Source: Bordetella genomosp. 2 (GTDB lineage: Bacteria > Pseudomonadota > Gammaproteobacteria > Burkholderiales > Burkholderiaceae_B). Taken from it: a stretch of DNA of 64,000 nucleotides. The notes under the pieces are model-generated. The model was not told the origin of the DNA and did no database searches. It saw only the letters and a program-made list of their open reading frames with translations. A program made the position numbers and the translations under genes. The stretch is from assembly GCF_002261345.1 (NCBI RefSeq), contig NZ_NEVT01000006.1:186001-250000 (forward strand). The letters are read 5' to 3'. Each line of letters opens with the position of its first letter. The first letter of the stretch is position 1. Below, one piece after another: positions 53,059 to 61,576 of the stretch.

Positions 53059-55600
53059 TCAGCGTTCCAGCCTGGCCACCATGCGCGGCCCCAGCGTGCG
53101 GCGGCGCGATGCGTAATCGCGCCAGGGGTCGGGCCCGGCTTGCAGCGTGTCCAGCGCGTTGCGGATGTTGAACACCGCGCCGCGCAAGTCGTTGTCCTCG
53201 TCCAGGGTTTCCCAGGCGATCGGCATGGAGACCGGGGCGCCGGCGCGCGCGCGCACCGCGAACGCGGCCACGGCGGTAGCGCCATTGCCGTTGCGCAGAT
53301 AGTCCACGAAGATCTTGCCGCGCCGCCGCGCCTTCGACATGTTGGCGGTGAAGTCGGCCGGCGACTCGCGCGCCAGCTGCGTGGCCAGGGCCTGGGCGAA
53401 CGCCTTGACCGTATCCCAGGGCTGGGTCGGCCGCAGCGGGGCGACCACATGCAGCCCTTTGCCGCCGGTCGTCTTCAGGAAGGGCACCAGCCCCACGTCC
53501 TCGAGCAGGGCCTTGGCGCGTCGGGCGCCTTGCACCACTGCGCGCCACGATACGCCCGGACCCGGATCGAGGTCCAGGGTGATGCGGTCCGCCTTGTCGT
53601 GGTGGGGCGCGCGCGCCCCAGGTGTGGAATTCGATGGCGCCGTACTGCACCAGGGCGAGCAGCCCCGCGACTGATTCGATGATCAGGCCGGTATCGTCCG
53701 CCGCCACGCCGTCGGGCAGGGTCGAGCTCAGGTGCTTCTGGAAGAAGCAGGTGGCGTCGGCGCCTTCCGGACAGCGCAGCAGCGCCACGCGCCGGCCTTC
53801 CAGATGCGGCATCATGTGGGCGCCGATGGCTTCGTAGTAGCGCGCCAGGTCGCCCTTGGTGGTGTCCGGCTCGTGCAGGACCACGCGGTCCGGATGGGTG
53901 ATGGTCACGCCGGCATGGCGGCTGCGGGTCTTGGCCACGGAGTCTCCTTGGGCGGCGCGCGGCGCCACCTGGTCGACCGGCCGGGCGATCTCGGCCCCCG
54001 CCTGGCTGGCCGGCTTGTCTTCGCGCAGGCCCAGGAACACGGCCTGGCGCAGCAGTTTATCGCGCGTCCAGCCGGCATAGCGTATTTCCGCCACCAGTTC
54101 CGGTTGCACCCACGTGATGTCGCGCTGCGCCGCGCCGTGGAAACGCTGTCCGGAGCGGGGCGCTTGCGCAAACGGACTGGTGGCGCGGCGCAGGGGACGC
54201 AGGCGGCGGGCCAGCATGTCGAGCGTGCGCGAGTCGAACCCGGTGCCGACCCGTCCGGCATAGTCCAGGCGCTTGCCCTGGCGCAGCCCCAGCAGCAGCG
54301 AACCCAGGTGCGAGCGCGAGCCCGCCGGCGCGGTATAGCCGCCGATCACGAATTCCTGGCGGGGCTGGCATTTGAGCTTGAGCCAGGTGCTCGACCGCCC
54401 GGCGACATACGCGGAGTCCAGGCGCTTGCAGATCAGGCCCTCCAGGCTGAGGCGGCAGGCCTCGGTCCAGGCCGCCGCCCCTTCGGTGTCGTCGGCGACT
54501 TCGAGGCGCTGCGTCAGCAGCAGCGGCGCATCTTCGGGCAGCTCGGCCAGCAATGCCTCCAGCATGGCCTGGCGCTCGGCCAGGGGCAGGCGGCGCAGGT
54601 CGCGGCCGTTCCAGTAGGGCAGGTCGAAAGCCACGAAACGCAGGCCCTGTCCGTCGCCGTCCAGCGCGTTCTGCAATGCCTGGAAATCGGAGATACCGCG
54701 CTCGTCCAGGCAGACGACCTCGCCATCCAGCCAGCCTGCGCCGAGTTCCAGGCGCCCCAGCGCCTCGGCCAACGGCTTCATCCGGGTGGTCCAATCGTTG
54801 GCGTTGCGGCTGGCCAGGCGCGCCGTGCGCCCTTGCAGCGCGCACATGATGCGGTAGCCGTCGTACTTGATTTCATATGACCAGCCGGAGCCGCTGGGCG
54901 GGCGGTCGACCAGGGTGGCCAATTGCGGCGCGAGATCGCGCGGCATGGCGGCGGCGCGGCCGGGAGGCCGCGTCTTGGCGCCGGACTGGCGCGCCGCCTT
55001 GGCGCTGGCGCCGCTTTTGCGCGCCGTGGCCGCCTTGCGCGGCGCGGCGCGCTTGCGCGGGCGGCCGGCGGCGGCCGGCGCGCCCGCCTCGGCATCGTCG
55101 CCCGGCACAGTATGCGCGTCGTCGAGCTTGCGCAGCAGCCACTGGTCTTCCTCTTTGCTGATCCGCAGCAGCACCCAGCCGCCCTGCAGCCGCCCACCTT
55201 CCAGTTCAAAGCGCAAATGACCGCGCGCGAGGCCCCGCGCCGGATCGCCGGAGGGCTTCCAGGTGCCGCTGTCCCAGATATCGACATGGCCGGCGCCGTA
55301 CTGGCCCTTGGGGATGTCGCCTTCGAAGCCGCCGTACTCGAGCGGGTGGTCCTCCACATGCACCGCCAGGCGCTTGACTCCGGGATCGCGCGATGGCCCT
55401 TTGGGCACGGCCCAGCTGACCAGCACACCATCCAGTTCCAGGCGGAAGTCATAGTGCAGGCGGCGCGCCTGGTGACGCTGCACGACGTAGGCAAGCGGCT
55501 GGTCGCGCGACCGGCGCGCGCGCGCCGCGCCGGCCGGCTCGCCGGTCGAGCTGAAATCGCGCTTGTCGCGGTAGCGGGTCAGCGACCGGTCCACGGCCAT
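53059..55600 (-). pseudogene. ligD: ATP-dependent DNA ligase D with a frameshift in the polymerase domain
   Basis: LigD seals double-strand breaks with Ku in bacterial NHEJ. Domain order: 3'-phosphoesterase (1-190, RLHYDFRLELDGVLVSWAVP), a Lys/Ala-rich linker, ATP ligase with motif I EIKYDGYR (Lys 245) and GEVVCLDE, then the polymerase/primase domain from VTITHPDRVVLHEPD. After EFHTWGAR (about residue 660) the frame is lost, and the rest (HDKADRITLDLDPGPG, TTGGKGLHVVAPL, the DYLRNGNGAT region) continues in another frame to the natural stop. The break is in GGGGCGCGCGCGCCCC: one extra base or two missing. Total length is otherwise the usual ~847 residues. Real mutation, slippage site or sequencing error are all possible. 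Confidence 0.88.
53604..53619. repeat. Palindromic alternating CG tract at the ligD frameshift
   Basis: GGGGCGCGCGCGCCCC is self-complementary and holds four CG units flanked by G4 and C4. Such tracts are prone to polymerase slippage and to sequencing compression. Adding one CG unit would restore the ligD frame. Confidence 0.7.
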
Positions 55601-55606
55601 GCCCCG

Positions 55607-56539
55607 TCAGGCCGCCTTGCGGCGGCTGCTGGCCGCGCTGCTCTTGCGCGCGGCCGTCTTGCGGGCCGGCGTCTTGCGTGCGGTCTTGCGCGGCGCGCGC
55701 TTGGCTGCCTTCTTGGCCGTCTTCTTGGCCGGCGCGGCCTTGCCGTCGCCGCCGCGGCGCTCGATGCTCTGCTTGAGCATCGACATCAGGTCGATGACCT
55801 TGGCCGAGCCGCGCGGCGCTTCCTCGCCCGGTTCGGCCAGAGCGTGGGTCTTGCCCGATTCGATCTTGCGGTCGATGGCGGCGAGCAAGTCGTCGCGGTA
55901 TTCGTCGCGGTAGCGCTCGGGATCCCAGCTTTGCGTCATGTCGTCCACCAGGCGCAGCGCCATCTCCATTTCGCGGGCGCCGGGCGCGTGCTCCTTGCCG
56001 TGCGGCAGGTTCAGGTCGTCGGCCGCGACGATCTCGTCCGCATAGCGCATGGTGATGAGCATCAGCGCATCCCCCAGCGGCAGCAAGGCCGCCAGGTACT
56101 GCCGCGTGTGCAGCACTACCTGGGCCAGCCCCAGCCGGCCGCTTTTGCGCAGCACTTCGCGCAGCAAGACATAGCCTTTCTCGCCGCGCCGGTCCGGCGC
56201 CAGGTAGTAGGGCGTGTCGAAGTAGTACAGCGGCACCTCGGCCGCCTCGACGAAGTCCAGCACATCGACCGTCTGCGTCGCGGCCGTGTTGGCCTGGCGG
56301 AAGTCCTCGTCGTTCATGAAGACATATTCGCCTTTTTCGTATTCGTAACCCTTGACGATGTATTCCGCATCGATGGCCTTGCCGGTGCGCTTGTTGATGC
56401 GCTGGTAGCCTACCGGCGCATTGTCGCGCCGGTCGATCCAGTCGAAGTCCAAGCGTCCCGAGCGCGCGGCGGCATATACCACCACGGGAACATGTACCAG
56501 GCCGAAGGTGATGGCGCCTTTCCAGACTGTACGCGGCAT
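55607..56539 (-). CDS. ku: Ku, non-homologous end-joining DNA-end-binding protein
   Basis: Bacterial Ku homodimer subunit, 310 residues, which binds broken DNA ends and recruits LigD. The N-terminus PRTVWKGAITFGLVHVPV is the family hallmark; YQRINKRTGKAIDAEYIVKGYEYEKGEYV and YYLAPDRRGEKGY also fit. The last ~45 residues are Lys/Ala/Arg-rich (KKTAKKAAKRAPRKTARKTP style), like the basic tails of other bacterial Ku proteins. AAGGAGC precedes the ATG. The gene ends 6 bases before the ligD start, so they form one operon. Confidence 0.95.
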   Translation of the reverse strand: MPRTVWKGAITFGLVHVPVVVYAAARSGRLDFDWIDRRDNAPVGYQRINKRTGKAIDAEYIVKGYEYEKGEYVFMNDEDFRQANTAATQTVDVLDFVEAAEVPLYYFDTPYYLAPDRRGEKGYVLLREVLRKSGRLGLAQVVLHTRQYLAALLPLGDALMLITMRYADEIVAADDLNLPHGKEHAPGAREMEMALRLVDDMTQSWDPERYRDEYRDDLLAAIDRKIESGKTHALAEPGEEAPRGSAKVIDLMSMLKQSIERRGGDGKAAPAKKTAKKAAKRAPRKTARKTPARKTAARKSSAASSRRKAA

Positions 56540-56713
56540 GTTTGCTCCTTGCGGGCCGCCGGCCGGGAGCCGCGCGGCGCGTGATCTGCCGGCTCGCCAG
56601 CAATTTCCGGGCCCGCCTCGCCGCGATGGCATCTCTGCTTGCAAAATGCGCGACAAGGTCGCATTTCGCGGCGTGCCGGCGTACTACCATGCACATATGG
56701 TCAGGAGAATCCC

Positions 56714-56971
56714 ATGACGACACGCAAACCCGCCAGACCCGCCCCGGCGCGGCAAGCGGCCCATCGCGCCGACGCCCCGGAAGGCGGCAAGATCCTGCCG
56801 CCGCGCGATCCCGTGGATGTGCCGCGCCAGCCGCCCAGGCCGGACGCCAGTACGCCGGACGAGGCCGCCAAGGACAGCCGTCCCGTGCGCGACAATCGCG
56901 ACGACTCGAACTGGGCCGACGGCTCCAAGCCGCGCCCGCACGCCAAGAATACGCGCACGCATTTGCTGTAG
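56714..56971 (+). CDS. Small hypothetical polar protein
   Basis: 85 residues, Pro/Arg/Asp-rich, no hydrophobic segment (ILPPRDPVDVPRQPPRPD, NRDDSNWADGSKPRPHAKN). Probably disordered. AGGAGAATCCC before the ATG gives a good ribosome site. It is divergent from ku across a 174-base gap in which I see no convincing promoter. Function unknown. Confidence 0.7.
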   Translation: MTTRKPARPAPARQAAHRADAPEGGKILPPRDPVDVPRQPPRPDASTPDEAAKDSRPVRDNRDDSNWADGSKPRPHAKNTRTHLL

Positions 56972-56989
56972 CCCGGCCGCCGCGCCCCG

Positions 56990-58039
56990 TCAGCCGGCGC
57001 GCAGGAAATGCCACAGGCGCCGTTCGTCGGCGTTGAGCCCGCGCGGGCCGGCGGGCGCCGCGCCGCGCGGCGGCAGGCGCGCTTCCTGGTAGGCCGCCAG
57101 GATGGCCGGATGGATATAGCAGCGGCGGCATACTGCCGGCGTGTTGCTCAGGCGCCGCGCGACCTGCTTGACGACCTCGACGATGACGCGCCTGGCTTCG
57201 GTTTCGCTGGCGGCCGGCTGTCGCTGCAGCAGCGCGAACGCCATGACGGAGCCGGCCCAGGTGCGATAGTGCTTGGCGGTGAAGGCGCCGCCGCCCGCCT
57301 GCTTCAGATAGGCATTGACCAGTTCCGAGCGGATCGCGCGCGGTTCGCCGTCGGCGTCGCGGTAGTGGAACAGTTCCTGGCCGGGCAGGTCCAGGCAGCG
57401 CTTGACCGTACGCGCGATGCGCGCGTCCGTCACGGTCACGTCATGCGCCACGCCGCTCTTGCCGGTGAAGCGCAGCCGCAGCTTGTCGCCGGCCACTGCT
57501 GTGTGGCGCCGTTTCAACGTGGTCAATCCGTACGAGCCGTTGGCGCGCGCGTACTCGCGCGTGCCGATGCGTATCAGGGTGATCTCGAGCAGGCGCACCA
57601 GCACGGCCAGGACCTTTTCCTGCGACAGCGCGGGGCGCGCCATGTCGCGCTCGACCTGCTTGCGGATGCGCGGCAGGCAGGCCGCGAACTCTGCCAATTG
57701 GTCGTATTTGCCGGCATCGCGCAGTGCGGTCCAGTCGGGGTGGTAGCGGTATTGTTTACGGCCCCGGGCGTCGCGGCCGGTGGCCTGCAGGTGCCCGTTC
57801 GCCCGCGGGCATATCCAGACATCCGTATAGGCGGGCGGAATGGCCAGCGCGTCGATGCGCCGGATCACGTCCCGGTCGACGATGCGCCGTCCGCGCGTGT
57901 CGAAGTAGTGGAATTTGCCCGTGCGGCCGCGGCGCCGGCTGTAGCCCGGCCGGCGGTCGTCTACATAGACCAGGCCGGCGTCGCTGGGCGCCGGGTATGG
58001 AGGTTGCTGCGCGTCAGGTTGTTGCGAAGCTGTGGACAC
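56990..58039 (-). CDS. DNA topoisomerase IB
   Basis: Type IB topoisomerase of about 349 residues, poxvirus/bacterial type, which relaxes supercoils by a 3'-phosphotyrosyl intermediate. Seen: RGRTGKFHYFDTRGRRI, IPPAYTDVWICPRANGHLQA, GRKQYRYHPDW, RIGTREYARANGSYGLTTLK, TAKHYRTWAGSV, and the catalytic region SNTPAVCRRCYIHPAI with the nucleophilic Tyr. The GTG start is uncertain: it has no Shine-Dalgarno and lies 10 bases from the oppositely directed PfpI-family ATG. No other suitable in-frame start is near. Confidence 0.87.
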   Translation of the reverse strand: MSTASQQPDAQQPPYPAPSDAGLVYVDDRRPGYSRRRGRTGKFHYFDTRGRRIVDRDVIRRIDALAIPPAYTDVWICPRANGHLQATGRDARGRKQYRYHPDWTALRDAGKYDQLAEFAACLPRIRKQVERDMARPALSQEKVLAVLVRLLEITLIRIGTREYARANGSYGLTTLKRRHTAVAGDKLRLRFTGKSGVAHDVTVTDARIARTVKRCLDLPGQELFHYRDADGEPRAIRSELVNAYLKQAGGGAFTAKHYRTWAGSVMAFALLQRQPAASETEARRVIVEVVKQVARRLSNTPAVCRRCYIHPAILAAYQEARLPPRGAAPAGPRGLNADERRLWHFLRAG

Positions 58040-58049
58040 GGAGGTTTTT

Positions 58050-58601
58050 ATGGAAGGTTCCCTGAAAGATATGACCGTGGCGATTCTGGCGGTCGACGGT
58101 TTCGAGCAGGTCGAGCTGACCGGCCCGCGCGATGCGCTGCAGCGGGAGGGCGCGCGCACGGCGCTGATCTCGGCCCGCCGCGAACCGGTGCAAGGCATGC
58201 ACCATGACCGCAAGGCGGACCGGTTCGACGTCGACCTCAGTTTCGCCGAGGCCCAGCCGGCCGAGTTCGACGCCGTGCTGTTGCCCGGCGGCGTGGTCAA
58301 CGCCGATGAAATCCGCATGCACCCCAAGGCGCGTGAATTCGTGCGCGCCATGCACGAGCAGGGCAAGCCGATCGCCGTGATCTGCCATGGGCCGTGGCTG
58401 CTGGTGTCGGCGGACCTGGTGCGCGGGCGCACGTTGACGAGCTGGCCGTCGCTGCAGGACGACCTGCGCAATGCCGGCGCCCACTGGGTCGACCAGGAGG
58501 TGGTTGTCGACGGCAAGCTGGTCAGCAGCCGCAAGCCGGACGACATCCCGGCGTTCAACCGCGAAATGCTGCGCGTCTTCCAGACGGCGGCGGCCCGCTG
58601 A
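58050..58601 (+). CDS. DJ-1/PfpI-family protein
   Basis: 183 residues of the PfpI/YhbO-like group (protein or glyoxal-damage repair, or putative protease). VAILAVDGFEQVELTGPRDAL, then the oxyanion and nucleophile region AVLLPGGVVNADEIR and IAVICHGPWLLV with the reactive Cys, plus LTSWPSLQDDLRNAGAHWVD, all fit the family. A strong GGAGG sits 6 bases before the ATG. Divergent from topoisomerase IB. Likely a stress protein. Confidence 0.9.
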   Translation: MEGSLKDMTVAILAVDGFEQVELTGPRDALQREGARTALISARREPVQGMHHDRKADRFDVDLSFAEAQPAEFDAVLLPGGVVNADEIRMHPKAREFVRAMHEQGKPIAVICHGPWLLVSADLVRGRTLTSWPSLQDDLRNAGAHWVDQEVVVDGKLVSSRKPDDIPAFNREMLRVFQTAAAR

Positions 58602-58623
58602 GCCGGACGCGGCGCGCGCCACG

Positions 58624-58800
58624 CTATGAGCGGCGCGCGCCCGCGCCGCGGTTGCGCTGGCTTTGCTGGTCCTGGCCCGAGCCGACCTGCGTGGCGTGGC
58701 CGTCCTTTTTCGAACGATTCTGGGCGTCGCCGTGGCTTTTCTGCGCTTCGCGCGGGGTATCGTCCCGGGTGGCGGGGGAGGGCTGTGATTGCGATTTCAT
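58624..58800 (-). CDS. Possible internally initiated 58-residue protein within the cinA-like gene
   Basis: In-frame ATG (MKSQSQPSPATRDDT) with AAGGAG exactly 6 bases upstream, giving a 58-residue polar, Gln/Arg/Ser-rich peptide ending in GAGARRS. No hydrophobic part. It shares the frame and stop of the cinA-like gene. Either a former separate gene joined by loss of a stop, or an alternative start inside one gene. Confidence 0.4.
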   Translation of the reverse strand: MKSQSQPSPATRDDTPREAQKSHGDAQNRSKKDGHATQVGSGQDQQSQRNRGAGARRS

Positions 58801-59334
58801 GGTGGGCTCCTTGGCTGGCTGCGCGGGAGCAGGAGGCTCGCCGGCTTGCCAGGCTTGGTAGTAGTGCGGCAGGCGCGACAGCGCATAGCGCGCGCTGGCC
58901 TGGCGGATAACATTGCGGCCGCCGGAAAACCGGCGGGTCTCGGTATAGACGGTAGGCCGCGCATCGGCCGCGCCGGCACGGAACAGCCATGCGTAGCACT
59001 GGGTGCCGGGCGGAATCCCATCGGCCGTATCGTCGGTGACGCCCGTATTGGCGATCGCGACCGAGGCGGGGCTGAGGCGGCTCGCTCCCAGCGCCATGGC
59101 GCGCGCTACCGCCTCGCTGGTGAGATTGCAGCGCTGCAGGAGTCCGGCGTCGATGCCCAGGCAGCGGATCTTCGCCTGCGGGGCGTAGGTGACGAATGCA
59201 CAATCGAGCAGTTCTCCGGCGCCAGGCACATCGGCCAGCGTCGCGGCGATCAGGCCCGCCGTGCAGGATTCGGCGGTCACCAGCACCAGCGAGTGTTCGG
59301 ACATGAAGCGGGCAACGCGTTCGACTTCGTTCAT
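58624..59334 (-). CDS. CinA-like nicotinamide-nucleotide amidase with an added disordered tail
   Basis: 236 residues. The first ~165 form a CinA C-terminal (PncC-type) domain: VLVTAESCTAGLIAATLADV, GAGELLDCAFVTYAPQAK, GASRLSPASVAIANTGVTD and PPGTQCYAW. PncC deamidates NMN. After AWQAGEPPAPAQPAKEP comes a ~58-residue Gln/Ser/Arg-rich tail not part of the family. That tail begins with an ATG preceded by a good AAGGAG, so it may also be made as a separate small protein. The gene starts 13 bases after the hydrolase stop. Confidence 0.8.
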   Translation of the reverse strand: MNEVERVARFMSEHSLVLVTAESCTAGLIAATLADVPGAGELLDCAFVTYAPQAKIRCLGIDAGLLQRCNLTSEAVARAMALGASRLSPASVAIANTGVTDDTADGIPPGTQCYAWLFRAGAADARPTVYTETRRFSGGRNVIRQASARYALSRLPHYYQAWQAGEPPAPAQPAKEPTMKSQSQPSPATRDDTPREAQKSHGDAQNRSKKDGHATQVGSGQDQQSQRNRGAGARRS

Positions 59335-59347
59335 GGCGGATGCTCCG

Positions 59348-60106
59348 TTAGCGCGCGGCCTGGTCGCCGCCGGTGCGGGCGCCGACGATCATTTCCGTGG
59401 CCCAGTTCAGCAGGATGGACGTATACGAGCGTTGCGCCGATTTATCCGTCAGGGCGTGGTCCGCGCCGTCGACGATCCGGTGCGTCATCGAGTGCGCCTG
59501 CCGGAACGCCGAGCGGTAGTTCATGATGGTGGAGTGGGGAATGAAGGCATCATGTTCGGATTCCACGATCAGCACATCTCCTGTAAAAGCTTCGCAAGCG
59601 GCCAGGGCGCGGTTCTCGTCAGGCCCCACCCGCGTCAGGCGGTAGGCCTGCAGGCTTTCGCGGCTCAGCGAACCCTTGGGACGGTCCCATTCCTCGTCGC
59701 GATACAGTGCCGGCACGTGCAGCGCCAGCCACTTCACTGGCCGCAAGGTCGAGAGGATGGCGGCCAGGTAGCCGCCGTAGCTGCTGCCGACCACCGCCAC
59801 CTCGCTGGCGTCGATGGCCGGATGCCGCAGCAGGCAGTCGTATGCCGACACGACATCGCGCAGATTGTCGGCGCGCGACACGCGCGAGCGCTGCGCCTCG
59901 GTGGCGGCGTGGCCGCGCAGGTCGAAAGTCAGGCACACGCAGCCCAGCCCGGCGATGCTGCGGGCGCGCACCAGGTCGAAGGCTTGGCTGCCGCCCCAGC
60001 CATGCACGAACAGCACGCCGGGGATCTTCGCCTCGGGAGCCAGGAATGTGCCCGACAGCCGCTGGCCTTCCACCGGGATCGAGACGGACTCACTGTGTGT
60101 CGCCAT
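59348..60106 (-). CDS. Alpha/beta hydrolase
   Basis: 252-residue serine hydrolase. VLFVHGWGGSQAFD (oxyanion hole), the nucleophile elbow VVGSSYGGYLAAI, the acid region VESEHDAFIPH and the His in DGADHALTD are visible. The shape matches dienelactone hydrolase/acyl-peptidase-like enzymes. The start overlaps the DUF3182 gene by 17 bases and the cinA-like gene follows, so these three form one unit. Substrate unknown. Confidence 0.87.
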   Translation of the reverse strand: MATHSESVSIPVEGQRLSGTFLAPEAKIPGVLFVHGWGGSQAFDLVRARSIAGLGCVCLTFDLRGHAATEAQRSRVSRADNLRDVVSAYDCLLRHPAIDASEVAVVGSSYGGYLAAILSTLRPVKWLALHVPALYRDEEWDRPKGSLSRESLQAYRLTRVGPDENRALAACEAFTGDVLIVESEHDAFIPHSTIMNYRSAFRQAHSMTHRIVDGADHALTDKSAQRSYTSILLNWATEMIVGARTGGDQAAR

Positions 60107-61229
60107 GTCCCACCACTCCTGCCGATTTGGCGATGCGGCCGACCGTCGGGTCCTCGTCGTCGAACACGATGCCGGCGCCCGCGGGATGGGCCTGGCCGGC
60201 GCCGTAGCTCTCGGTGGTGCGCGCGCGCACCCGGGGCAACGACGGGTCGTCGCGCAGCGCTTCCAGCGCGCAGATTTCGGCCATGCTGGCGCCGCCGGCC
60301 CGCCAAGACTGTTCCAGCACGCCGCACCGGCAATCGCCTTGCGGACCCCGGCCTTCGGCCACGTCATAGTTGCGGCGCGAGGCGAAAAAGCCTGCGTAGC
60401 AGTCGGCGACGGCGCCATCGTAGCGGCGCGCCAGCCCGATGGCGCGCTGCAGGGGGGCAGGCCAGTGCTGGGCCGCGAGGTTGTCCAGGCCGCCCCGCAC
60501 GAACAGGATGTCGGAGCCGCCGTAGACTGGCTTGCCGGCGTTGTCGCGGGTCAGGTGCTGGGTGCCCACGTAGCTCGCGGCCATGACCGGCAGCCGCACG
60601 GTGCCGACGCTGTAGGTGGTGACTGCATCGAGATGTTCCTCCAGCACCAGCCCGCAGCGCGCGATGTCGTCGGCATTCTGGGCCCGGATCGCTTCCTGCA
60701 GTTCGGTGGCGTCCCGCACGGTGCGCTGGCCGCGGCCCGCCGTGGCCTCGACCGGCTTGATGCGCACGGGGCCGGCGCGCAGCAGCAGGTGGCCGGCCAA
60801 CTGGGCATCCTCGGGAGAAAACACCGTGTAGCCGGCCAGCACCGCGCCCTGCAGGCGCGCTTGCAGCCGGGCGGACCAGCCGGCTGGCGGCGCGGTCCGG
60901 GCGTTGGGCGGCGTGGGATGGGTAATGGCCTTGGTGGATACGAAATCGTAAGGAACCACGCCGCCGTACAGGTCGGCCTCGCCGGCGATCCCCAGGCGGG
61001 TCGCGGCCGCGGCGCCCAGCGTCATGGCCGGTACGTAGTAAAGTCGGCGCGCCGCGCCGGCCGGGTGGGCGGGCGGCTCGTAATCGACGTCGCAGGCGCA
61101 GCCCAGCAGTCCCGCCAGCCGCCTGGCCAGTTCCTGGTGGCTGGCGGTTTCATGGGCGGATGCGCCAAGCCGGCGCGGATAGGCGACGACCAGATCGGGG
61201 CGGGCAACGGCATCGGACGAGCGGAGCAT
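60090..61229 (-). CDS. DUF3182-family protein, ATP-grasp-like
   Basis: 379 residues. GPVRIKPVEATAGRGQRTV, LEEHLDAVTTYSVGTV and a late DDEDPTVGRIAKSAG match what I recall of DUF3182, whose core resembles an ATP-grasp fold (Lys and Gly-rich loop for ATP, acidic metal site). It would join or activate a carboxylate, but no substrate is known. I chose the ATG at MLRSSDAV; an upstream ATG adds 13 residues. It leads the unit with the hydrolase and cinA-like genes. Confidence 0.75.
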   Translation of the reverse strand: MLRSSDAVARPDLVVAYPRRLGASAHETASHQELARRLAGLLGCACDVDYEPPAHPAGAARRLYYVPAMTLGAAAATRLGIAGEADLYGGVVPYDFVSTKAITHPTPPNARTAPPAGWSARLQARLQGAVLAGYTVFSPEDAQLAGHLLLRAGPVRIKPVEATAGRGQRTVRDATELQEAIRAQNADDIARCGLVLEEHLDAVTTYSVGTVRLPVMAASYVGTQHLTRDNAGKPVYGGSDILFVRGGLDNLAAQHWPAPLQRAIGLARRYDGAVADCYAGFFASRRNYDVAEGRGPQGDCRCGVLEQSWRAGGASMAEICALEALRDDPSLPRVRARTTESYGAGQAHPAGAGIVFDDEDPTVGRIAKSAGVVGHGDTQ

Positions 61230-61264
61230 GGACGGCCTTGCAAGAATCAGACGACTGGCGCTAC

Positions 61265-61279
61265 GCACGCCGCGTGCCT
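61265..61279 (-). promoter_or_regulatory. Weak sigma-54 -24/-12 candidate before the DUF3182 gene
   Basis: AGGCACGCGGCGTGC has GGCACG and a GC at the right spacing, but the -12 reads GTGC rather than TTGC and the leading T is A. The GC is about 36 bases from the start, like the stronger sites in this window. Confidence 0.3.
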
Positions 61280-61286
61280 GACCGGA

Positions 61287-61394
61287 TCAGCCGTTCAGCC
61301 AACGCATGAACCAGGCCAGCAGGGCCAGCAGCAATGCGGCGACGGCCCATACCCGGGCGACTTCCCAGACTCTCTTCAGTCCCCGATTTTTCAT
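61287..61394 (-). CDS. 35-residue single-pass membrane protein
   Basis: A short gene: MKNRGLKRVWEVARVW followed by a hydrophobic helix (AVAALLLALLAW) and FMRWLNG. GGGAG lies 7 bases before the ATG. A basic amphipathic start plus one transmembrane segment is typical of small inner-membrane regulators or leaderless small proteins. It lies upstream of, and in the same direction as, the DUF3182 unit (58 bases apart). Function unknown. Confidence 0.6.
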   Translation of the reverse strand: MKNRGLKRVWEVARVWAVAALLLALLAWFMRWLNG

Positions 61395-61429
61395 GCGCAA
61401 CTCCCTGTTTTAAAAAGGAAAAATTCTTG

Positions 61430-61444
61430 TCACGATTGTCGTGA
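61430..61444. repeat. Inverted repeat in the terC upstream region
   Basis: TCACGA and TCGTGA flank TTG, a perfect 6-bp inverted repeat in the 182-base divergent gap between the 35-residue gene and terC. Candidate operator for either gene. Confidence 0.35.
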
Positions 61445-61502
61445 ACGGGTGCGCGACGCAGATTTCATGCCCGCCCGGGGCGCGGCCGGGGAAAGAAATA
61501 GG

Positions 61503-61528
61503 TTACAGGGATGTTCAGCTTGCTGTAA
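61503..61528. repeat. Inverted repeat close to the terC start
   Basis: TTACAG and CTGTAA are separated by 14 bases, about 50-75 bases before the terC ATG. The surrounding stretch is A/T-richer than average, fitting a promoter. No yybP-ykoY riboswitch core is recognisable. Confidence 0.35.
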
Positions 61529-61576
61529 GAAATGCTAAAACACGGGTTTCGTCTTATTTGCCACCACGGAGATTGC

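Noticed and set aside
52451-53600. The open frame continuing ligD past its frameshift as a genuine C-terminal domain
   Set aside because: Its composition is out-of-frame-like, it runs antisense through another gene, and the true polymerase motifs are in the shifted frame.
56600-56625. GGGCCC-N5-TTGC toward ku as a sigma-54 promoter
   Set aside because: Only four of six -24 bases match, including C for the conserved A.
56626-56643. TGGCAT...TTGC element before the 85-residue gene
   Set aside because: GG-GC spacing is 11, not 10, and the hexamer has a T for C. Sigma-54 does not tolerate this spacing.
61445-61576. yybP-ykoY manganese riboswitch before terC
   Set aside because: No recognisable conserved core in the leader.
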